Source: Fidelibacterota bacterium
Lineage (GTDB): Bacteria; Fidelibacterota; Fidelibacteria; Fidelibacterales; DSDE01
Assembly: GCA_011049095.1 (NCBI GenBank)
Contig: DSDE01000422.1
Coordinates: forward strand, 1-6,476
Direction: 5' to 3'
DNA length: 6,476 bases
The notes beneath the pieces were generated by a model, which saw nothing but the letters and a program-made list of their open reading frames with translations, was not told the origin of the DNA and made no database searches. This document shows positions 1-4,997 of this stretch, in pieces; within the stretch, counting starts at the first letter, position 1, and every line of letters begins with the position of its first letter. The position numbers and the translations under genes are program-made.

Positions 1-37
1 AAAGGGGGAACACAAGGGGGTTTTCTAAATTTTTAAA

Positions 38-43
38 AGGAGG
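38..43 (+). promoter_or_regulatory. Ribosome binding site deciding the ppiC start
   Basis: A perfect AGGAGG within an A-rich context. It ends 5 nt before the ATG at 49 and 2 nt before the ATG at 46, which favours the second Met codon as the start. Confidence 0.75.
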
Positions 44-48
44 AAATG

Positions 49-324
49 ATGGAATGGCGGGCAAGTCATATCTTAGTTAAGGACAGGTCTCTGGCGGAAA
101 TGATTCAGAAAAAACTGAAAAGCGGCGCTGATTTTAGCACATTGGCGCGAGAATTTTCCACCTGCCCCAGCAAAAGCAAGGGCGGTGACCTGGGCTGGTT
201 TGGAGCGGGACAAATGGTAAAGGAGTTTGAGAAGGCGGTTCAGACTATGGCCAATGGTCGCATCAGCAATCCCATTAAAACCCAGTTCGGCTGGCATATC
301 ATCAAAAAAACCGGCCAAAAATAA
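49..324 (+). CDS. ppiC: Stand-alone parvulin-type peptidyl-prolyl isomerase (PpiC-like)
   Basis: A single-domain parvulin that would catalyse cis-trans isomerisation of peptidyl-prolyl bonds and assist protein folding. The 91 residues match the size of E. coli PpiC (Par10), and the whole protein is the catalytic domain. Visible family motifs, in order: ASHILVK near the N-terminus with the conserved His at residue 7, GADFSTLA, a CPS with Cys39, GGDLGWF, the QMVKEFEKA segment supplying Met56 and Phe60 of the proline pocket, and a C-terminal TQFGWHIIK with Phe80 and His83. No signal peptide or membrane segment is present, so it is probably cytoplasmic. Two ATGs lie in tandem at 46 and 49. The strong AGGAGG at 38-43 sits 5 nt before the second and only 2 nt before the first, so I take 49. 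The stop is TAA. The family call is very secure; the cellular substrate is unknown. Confidence 0.95.
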   Translation: MEWRASHILVKDRSLAEMIQKKLKSGADFSTLAREFSTCPSKSKGGDLGWFGAGQMVKEFEKAVQTMANGRISNPIKTQFGWHIIKKTGQK

Positions 325-333
325 CAATAATAA

Positions 334-415
334 AAGGATAGACAGGATGACAAGGATAAGAATATTTTAGGGAAGGAATTTACTTTTCTTCTATCCATAA
401 TATCCAGCATATCTT
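334..415. repeat. Mirrored GGAT repeat element with 9-bp period
   Basis: The spacer between ppiC and the DUF523 gene holds three GGAT units at 336, 345 and 354, exactly 9 bp apart. After about 35 bp the same pattern appears inverted: ATCC at 393 and 402, then a degenerate ATCT at 411, again 9 bp apart. The two arms (about 334-361 and 388-415) form an imperfect inverted repeat around position 375. GGAT-rich intergenic repeats of the GACAGGAT type are, from memory, common between genes in environmental bacterial genomes. I know of no established function. As RNA the arms could pair into a long imperfect hairpin, but there is no T-tract, so it is not a classic terminator. Confidence 0.7.
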
Positions 416-443
416 GTTGAAATTTTAAGATGAAAGGAGTTTT

Positions 444-1424
444 ATGAAAGCAGAGCAGTCTTTTCCAAAGCCGTTTATCATCGTCAGCGAGTGTCTGGGT
501 TTCGCGGCCGTGCGTTTCAATGGGCAGCAGCTCAACGACCATTTTTTGCAAACACTGGCGCCCTACGCCGAGCTGCGTCCCATCTGTCCAGAGGTGGAGA
601 TCGGGCTGGGTGTGCCGCGGATGCCCATTCGTCTGGTGGACATCAATGGCGAAGACCATCTGGTGCAGACCAGCAATGAGAATTTCGACGTTACCGATAA
701 GATGATCGATTTTTCTAAGAAATTCCTTAGCTCTCAGGAGAAAGTGCACGGTTTCGTGCTCAAATCTGCTTCACCAAGCTGCGGCACATCCAATGTAAAA
801 GTTTATCACCAGGGAAATAAGCCCAGCGTGGAGCGAAAAACAAGGGGGCTTTTTGCCGCCAAGGTTAAGGAGAAATATCCTGACTTGGTGGTGGAAGACG
901 AGGGCCGACTGAAGAATTTCAAGATTCGAGAGCATTTTCTCACGGCGGTCTTTACTCTGGCACGCTGGGATCTAGTCAAAGCATCCGGCAAAATGAAAGA
1001 ACTGGTGGCTTTTCACAGCAATATGAAATATCTGCTCATGGCCTACAATCAAACCCGTATGCGGGCTATGGGCAAAATTGTGGCCAATCACGACAAACTG
1101 ACTCTGGAGAATGTTTTCTCTGCATACGAAATTGAGCTGCGGGAAACCCTGGCGCACCTTCCCAAAAAGAGCAATTTTATCAATAGTCTTATGCATATGG
1201 CCGGCTATTTTTCCAAAACAAATTCGGCGGCACAGAAGATCTTTTTTAGCGAAATGATGGAAATGTACCGCGACGGGCGTATTCCACTGAGTTCGCTGAT
1301 CTTGCTCATCAAATCCTGGGCAATCCGCGACGAGGAGCAGTACATTCTCAATCAGACGATCTTATCGCCATTTCCCTCAGCGCTGCTGGAACTCAGCGAT
1401 TCGGGAAGAGTGATTGAGCTATAA
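444..1424 (+). CDS. DUF523-DUF1722 two-domain protein (TudS/YbgA-like)
   Basis: A 326-residue fusion of an N-terminal DUF523 domain (about residues 10-155) and a C-terminal DUF1722 domain (about 190-315), the layout of long YbgA-like proteins. DUF523 includes the thiouracil desulfurase TudS, where three cysteines hold a catalytic [4Fe-4S] cluster. The three matching cysteines are present: Cys17 in SECLG, Cys48 in ICPEVEIGLGVPR and Cys113 in KSASPSCG, with the acidic residue after CP also kept. DUF1722 shows AFHSNMKYLLMAYNQ, a GYFSK segment, the YRDGRIPLSSL motif and a final YILNQTILSPFP. Cluster binding follows from family knowledge; the substrate is unknown and a thio-base desulfurase role is inference. 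AAAGGAG at 433-439 supports the ATG at 444. No signal peptide, so probably cytoplasmic. It follows ppiC by 119 bp across a repeat element, so shared transcription is possible but not shown. Confidence 0.93.
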   Translation: MKAEQSFPKPFIIVSECLGFAAVRFNGQQLNDHFLQTLAPYAELRPICPEVEIGLGVPRMPIRLVDINGEDHLVQTSNENFDVTDKMIDFSKKFLSSQEKVHGFVLKSASPSCGTSNVKVYHQGNKPSVERKTRGLFAAKVKEKYPDLVVEDEGRLKNFKIREHFLTAVFTLARWDLVKASGKMKELVAFHSNMKYLLMAYNQTRMRAMGKIVANHDKLTLENVFSAYEIELRETLAHLPKKSNFINSLMHMAGYFSKTNSAAQKIFFSEMMEMYRDGRIPLSSLILLIKSWAIRDEEQYILNQTILSPFPSALLELSDSGRVIEL

Positions 1425-1454
1425 GGTTGAGGCTGAGGTTAAGGTTAAGGCTGA
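1425..1454 (+). repeat. Tandem GGYTRA hexamer array (five copies)
   Basis: Five uninterrupted hexamers fitting GGYTRA run from the first base after the DUF523 TAA stop codon: GGTTGA, GGCTGA, GGTTAA, GGTTAA, GGCTGA, followed by GGG. All variation falls at the third and fifth positions and is transitions only (T/C and G/A). The array ends where the recognisable antitoxin reading frame begins. Slipped-strand expansion or insertion of a repeat is a plausible origin, and no function is known to me. Confidence 0.8.
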
Positions 1455-1631
1455 GGGAATAATTATCGCCTGGATATTGAATTATTAGAGGAAGGCTGCC
1501 ATTTGGCGACTTCAGAAGATGTACAGGGATTGGTGGCTCAGGCAAAAAGTGTTTCTGATGCAATTAAAATCGCAAAGGATGTCACATGCAAGATTTTAAA
1601 CGTGCAGAATGTAGAGTTTGAAATCCATTGA
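1455..1631 (+). pseudogene. Start-less HicB/DUF1902-type antitoxin remnant
   Basis: An open frame of 57 sense codons from AAT at 1458 to TGA at 1629-1631 encodes a small protein of HicB-fold/DUF1902 character. It begins NNYRLDIELLEEG, then HLATSEDVQGLVAQA, then a helix with VSDAIKIAKDVTCKIL. In the family such antitoxins normally start M-x-YR-x-x-IE, read a T/S-x-D-x-x-GL-V-x-Q strand, and continue into a VxEAIExAxDVARKL helix. The fragment therefore lacks only the initiating Met and perhaps one residue. Upstream in frame lies TGA at 1452-1454, inside the hexamer array, and no ATG or GTG precedes the conserved region; CTG at 1470 and TTG at 1503 are the only weak alternatives. The C-terminus NVQNVEFEIH does not resemble the usual Pro-rich tail. 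No HicA-like toxin lies next to it. I call it a probable pseudogene, although non-canonical initiation cannot be excluded. Confidence 0.65.
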
Positions 1632-1668
1632 ACGAATTTTCCAAAAGAAAATAAAGAGAAAAGTTGAT

Positions 1669-1674
1669 AGGAGG
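1669..1674 (+). promoter_or_regulatory. Ribosome binding site deciding the pirin start
   Basis: AGGAGG followed by TGGAGAGG, ending 10 nt before a GTG at 1685. It lies downstream of the TTG at 1664, so that longer start would place the Shine-Dalgarno inside the gene. GTG at 1685 is therefore preferred. Confidence 0.65.
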
Positions 1675-1684
1675 TGGAGAGGAA

Positions 1685-2710
1685 GTGTATAGCCGTATCA
1701 TAAGTAATATCAGGCCTTTGGGATTTACCTTGGAGACGCGGAACCCTTTTTTATTTTGTGTTCACCATCTTGATTACTATCCGAAGGGCAATGCAGAACT
1801 CGGCCCTGATGCGTCTCTTGTTGGACGGAATCTGGGGCAGGATTTTACCCCCAAAGACGGCTGGCTTATGTATCATGGCGAGCGTATTCCCAGTTTTCCT
1901 GCCCATCCGCATCGGGGATTTGAGACGATTACGGTGGCGCTGAGAGGATTTGTAGATCACTCCGACAGTCACGGTGCGGCAGGCCACTATGGCGAAGGGG
2001 ATGTGCAGTGGATGACAGCCGGCGCCGGTTTGCAGCATGCTGAGATCTTTCCCCTGCTAAACCAGGACAGTGAAAACACCTTGGAACTTTTCCAAATCTG
2101 GCTGAACCTTTCCAAGGCCCAAAAATTTGCCAAGCCCTTTTACAAAATGCTCTGGGCGGAGGATATTCCCACAGTGAAAGAAGCCGATGCTGATGGGAAT
2201 AAGATTGAGATTACGCTCATTGCCGGAACATTGGGCGAGTTCAGTGCACCACTGCCTGCTCCCGATTCATGGGCAGCAGATATGGAGAATGAGACAGCCA
2301 TCTGGCTCATCAAAATGGCTCCCGACGCCCAGTGGAAAATTCCCGCCGCTTCTGCCGAAGCCAATCGCACACTCTATTTTTATCAGGGAAAGGGGCTCAG
2401 TGCAGCCGGTGTGGAGATTGAATCCTATCATTCAGTGGATTTGCTGCCATGAGAGCCGGTGATTCTTCAGAATGGCAGCGAAGAAGCTCGTCTGCTGCTG
2501 CTACAGTCCCGGCCAATTCTCGAACCGGTGGTGCAGCACGGACCTTTTGTGATGAATGAAGCCGCTGAAATTCGCCAGGCAATTGTGGATTATCGCCGGA
2601 CACAGTTTGGTGGCTGGCCCTGGCCTCGTCACGATAATGTCCATTCCCCTGAAAAAAGACGCTTTGCAAAATATGCCGACAGGACCGAAGAAACACCCGG
2701 CAAAAAGTGA
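1685..2710 (+). pseudogene. Pirin-family cupin protein interrupted by one in-frame TGA
   Basis: Pirins are bicupin metalloproteins, some with quercetinase activity and others acting as regulators. From GTG 1685 the frame runs 255 codons to TGA at 2450-2452, then continues in the same frame for 85 codons to a second TGA at 2708-2710. The joined product of about 341 residues covers a whole pirin. The N-terminal cupin has the metal ligands: His74 and His76 in AHPHRGFETIT, and His118 and Glu120 in GLQHAE. The GEGDVQWMTAGAG motif is also present. The part after the stop carries the diagnostic C-terminal cupin motifs: LLLLQSRPILEPVVQHGPFVMN, then TQFGGWPWPRHDNVH. No frame change is needed, so a single substitution such as CGA to TGA explains the break. 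If translated as is, the product lacks the end of the second cupin, while the metal site remains. Selenocysteine or stop reassignment has no support here. A sequencing error is possible. Confidence 0.85.
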
Positions 2711-2718
2711 TTTATCCG

Positions 2719-2749
2719 TGTTAATTTCGAAAGATGTTTTAAATTAACA
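2719..2749. promoter_or_regulatory. 9-bp perfect inverted repeat before the AAA_14 gene (possible operator or RNA hairpin)
   Basis: TGTTAATTT at 2719-2727 and AAATTAACA at 2741-2749 are perfect inverted copies separated by 13 bp. They lie in the 42-bp gap between the pirin remnant and the ATPase gene. The right arm touches the AAGG at 2749-2752 that abuts the ATG at 2753. Binding by a dimeric regulator or folding of the leader RNA could limit expression, but AT-rich arms of this size also arise by chance. No T-tract follows, so it is not a terminator. Confidence 0.4.
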
Positions 2750-2752
2750 AGG

Positions 2753-3894
2753 ATGATTGAACGAACTATTAAAAATAAGATACTTCATTCGCTGGAAATG
2801 TTCCCGGCAGTGGCACTGGTTGGTTCCGGACAAAGCGGCAAAACAACATTGGCAAAGATGCTTCAGGCCCATTTCCTCAAAGTGCTCTACCTCGATCTGG
2901 AGCTTCCTTCTGACTATGCCAAGCTTGATCATGCCGAGCTTTTTCTAAAGCAGTATGAAGACTATTTGGTTATTATCGATGAAATACAGACAAGAACTGA
3001 GCTTTTTCCTCTGCTGCGAGCCCTGATTGATCAGAATCGAAAAGCTGGCCGCTTTTTAATATTGGGTTCATCTTCGCCTGCCCTTATCAAAAAAAGTGCT
3101 GAATCACTTGCGGGCCGCATTATCTATCATGAGCTTTATCCTTTCAATATGGATGAAATGGGGAAGGAAGCGCTTCACAAACTTTGGGTATGGGGCGCAT
3201 ATCCCGGCTCTTTTCTTGCGCCTACACTCGCGGATAGTCATGCCTGGCGCGATGCTTTTCTCCGCAGTCTCACAGAGCGTGATATTCCCGCCTTTGGCAT
3301 CAATGCCAGTCCTGTCCAGATTCATCGCTTGCTGACAATGATTGCTCACAGCCAGGGACAGCTTCTCAATAGCTCTGCCCTGGCAAAAAACTTTTCCCTA
3401 TCTCTTCCCACCATTCAAAAAATGCTGGATATATTTGAAGGCGCTTATGCCGACTCACGCCTTTTCACAGCAATTTGAAAAAACGGCTCATTAAAACCCC
3501 AAAAATCTATTTGCGGGACAGCGGGCTCTGTCATCGCCTATTAAATATTCATGAATTTGATGACCTGCTGGCACATCCCGTACTGGCTCATAGCTGGGAA
3601 GCTTTTATCATCGAGCAGATTGCCTCTCTTTTGCCCCGAGGCTGGGAAATCTCCTTTTACCGCACCACCGGCGGAGCAGAAATTGATATTCTCCTCACCA
3701 GTGCGAAAGGCCAAAAGGTCGCCTCAGAAATCAAGTATTCCGCCACACCAAAAGTTTCCAAAGGCTTTTACAGCGCGCTGGAGGATTTGCAAATTACTAG
3801 GGGATTTGTCATTTATCCGGGCAATGACAGCTATCCATTGGGAGAAAAAATCACTGCTTTACCGGCAAGCAGCCTTCACGAAATGATTCATTGA
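2753..3894 (+). pseudogene. AAA_14/DUF4143 ATPase gene with a -1 frameshift
   Basis: Encodes a member of the widespread AAA_14-DUF4143 family: an N-terminal P-loop ATPase and a C-terminal DUF4143 domain often described as nuclease-like. The biological role is mostly unknown. The first frame (2753-3478, 241 residues) shows Walker A GSGQSGKTT (residues 24-32), Walker B LVIIDEIQ with Asp76-Glu77, the LILGSSSPALI sensor strand, SLAGRI, YPF and the WGAYPGSFL segment. It ends at TGA 3476-3478. The rest of the family sequence resumes in the -1 frame: PFHSNLKKRLIKTPK, IYLRDSGLCH, a long Trp-Glu helix SWEAFIIEQI, FYRTTGGAEIDILL and SEIKYS. The -1 frame has its own stop at 3436-3438, so the shift lies between about 3439 and 3475. 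One lost T near 3447 or a 4/7-base loss near 3461 would each restore the reading. The joined product would be about 380 residues, normal for the family. The Shine-Dalgarno is poor. The two parts are unlikely to work separately. Confidence 0.88.
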
Positions 3895-3949
3895 CAATAA
3901 GCCAAGACGGCAATTTCTAAAATACTATTGCACAAACAGATTCAATCCC

Positions 3950-4336
3950 TCAGTTGATTTTTATCAGCGTATCCAGGCTGGTGCTGTCGCTCTGCCAGAA
4001 GCGAAAGAGATAGTCACCAGGCGTGGGTTTGGGAATACTTATTCGGGGAGAAAAAGACCAGACGACACAAGGACAAATTGCACTGCCATCGTGGCGGGTG
4101 TAAATGGATATCAGGTATTGATTCCCCTCTTTTTTAAGTGTGTGATGATCAAAATCCCAACAAGGGTCCGGCGTCCACACTAAAACTGAACAGATGACGG
4201 AGCTTTGCGTGACCCATATCGAGTCAATCTGGCTGACGCTTTGTTGCTGTATCTGGTAATCGTCATTTTCTGTGCAGCCGAGATAAAAAAGCGCCGGCAG
4301 CAGCAGGAAAAAGCTAAATATCCGTTTTTTCACCAT
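3950..4336 (-). CDS. Small putative lipoprotein of unknown function
   Basis: A 128-residue protein whose N-terminus looks like a lipoprotein signal peptide: VKKR, a hydrophobic stretch rich in Phe and Leu (residues 6-19), then YLGC with the candidate lipidated Cys21. Tyr at -3 is atypical for a strict lipobox, although looser lipoboxes are known in Bacteroidota-like bacteria. The mature part has Cys49, Cys59, Cys88 and Cys90 (a CPC), plus CWDFDHH and a C-terminal PGDYLFRFWQSDSTSLDT that reads like the strands of a beta-sandwich. I do not recognise the family. The ATG at 4336 lies 22 bases inside the 3' end of lspA, so translational coupling is likely; AAGGAAAA sits about 12 nt upstream. Two upstream in-frame Met codons (4366, 4456) would spoil the signal peptide, so I reject them. 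Expected location: the cell envelope, after processing by the LspA encoded just upstream. Confidence 0.75.
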   Translation of the reverse strand: MVKKRIFSFFLLLPALFYLGCTENDDYQIQQQSVSQIDSIWVTQSSVICSVLVWTPDPCWDFDHHTLKKEGNQYLISIYTRHDGSAICPCVVWSFSPRISIPKPTPGDYLFRFWQSDSTSLDTLIKIN

Positions 4337-4841
4337 CAGATAGGTTTTCCTTATTTGCTTTCTCATCCTGAAATGCGGCCAGGAGAAAGAGTGCCATGCC
4401 AAGCATAATGGCCATATCGGCAATATTAAAAATGCCGGTTCGCAGGCTGCCGACACCCATATTCATAAAATCCACCACACTGCCGCTATTGAGGACCCGC
4501 TCAATCCAGTTGGAGAATCCGCCAGCAATGATAAATGAGCCACCCAGCAATCCGGCTTTATTCATTTTCTCATTAAACCAGGTGTATTTTATCAGTGCGC
4601 CCAGCATAATGGCCACGAGGAAAATCATCACGCCGACACGAACTGCCTCGGGGAGCTGGCTGCCCATTCCCAAAAATGCGCCACGGTTTTCTGCATACTG
4701 GAAACGGAAGAAATCGTTGAGAAAAATAATTGGCGGCTCGCCTTTGAAAGTATTCACTGCCCAGATTTTCGAAATCTGGTCTATACCAATGGTAAGAAAA
4801 CTAATATTGAAGGCAGCAGTCCATTTGAATCTGCGGGTCAT
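4314..4841 (-). CDS. lspA: Lipoprotein signal peptidase (signal peptidase II)
   Basis: LspA is the inner-membrane aspartyl protease that cleaves the signal peptide of diacylglyceryl-prolipoproteins just before the lipidated Cys. The 175 residues have the usual four hydrophobic segments (about 9-28, 66-86, 97-115, 137-157). Family motifs: DQISK with Asp21, ENRGAFLG (52-58), GGFSNWIERV (107-116), VVDFMN with Asp124, and GIFNIADMAI with Asp142. Asp124 and Asp142 correspond to the two catalytic aspartates. The position that is normally Asp in the N-x-x-D-R motif is Glu114 here, a conservative but unusual change. The start at 4841 (MTRRFKW) is chosen because family members begin close to the first membrane helix; GGAG lies about 9 nt upstream. 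An extension to 4949 would add a 36-residue tail unlike any LspA. It is first in a minus-strand pair with the overlapping lipoprotein gene. Confidence 0.96.
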   Translation of the reverse strand: MTRRFKWTAAFNISFLTIGIDQISKIWAVNTFKGEPPIIFLNDFFRFQYAENRGAFLGMGSQLPEAVRVGVMIFLVAIMLGALIKYTWFNEKMNKAGLLGGSFIIAGGFSNWIERVLNSGSVVDFMNMGVGSLRTGIFNIADMAIMLGMALFLLAAFQDEKANKENLSDGEKTDI

Positions 4842-4997
4842 AGTGAGGTCTCCATTTTCAACATTCGGCAATATAAAAAGGCTAAAATGAAAATCCCAGA
4901 AAATTGCGCTCTTTGGGCTTTCACCACTTATGCTGTATTTATTGGGCATTTCTTAGGAACGATTCTCTTTTTCCTAAAAGATGAGTAAATTTAGAGT
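4842..4997. promoter_or_regulatory. Divergent intergenic region between lspA and the TPR gene
   Basis: A 156-bp AT-rich gap that must hold promoters for both directions unless lspA is read from elsewhere. I see no hexamer pair strong enough to name as a promoter. The clearest structure is TTAGGAA at 4953-4959 mirrored by TTCCTAA at 4971-4977 with an 11-bp spacer, ending 20 bp before the TPR start codon. It could be an operator or a leader hairpin. No T-tract follows on either side, which argues against a terminator. Confidence 0.4.

Noticed and set aside
240..749. Minus-strand frame of 169 codons
   Set aside because: It lies across ppiC and the DUF523 gene, has no family-like motifs, and the plus strand carries clearly conserved domains.
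1443..1457. Telomere-like or CRISPR-like repeat reading of the GGTTAA hexamers
   Set aside because: There are only five short units with no spacers and no cas genes or replication-end context. It is a simple tandem repeat.
2450..2452. TGA as a recoded codon (selenocysteine, Trp or Gly)
   Set aside because: TGA also ends the antitoxin remnant, the ATPase gene and the lipoprotein gene, Trp is encoded by TGG throughout, and no hairpin resembling a SECIS is evident just downstream. A plain mutation or sequence error is simpler.
3478..3484. Programmed -1 frameshift at the AAAAAAC heptamer
   Set aside because: The heptamer lies after the first-frame stop at 3476-3478, so ribosomes in that frame would terminate before reaching it, and the needed shift must occur before 3475.
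1685..3894. A new defence or metabolic system made of pirin plus the AAA_14 ATPase
   Set aside because: Both are common solitary genes, both are interrupted here, and nothing ties them functionally beyond adjacency.
3895..3949. Rho-independent terminator between the convergent genes
   Set aside because: Only a 5-bp GCAAT/ATTGC pair with a 12-nt loop is present and there is no T-tract, so the structure is too weak to call.
4396..4890. Plus-strand frame of 164 codons opposite lspA
   Set aside because: It is the antisense shadow of the membrane helices of lspA, with no recognisable motif or ribosome site.
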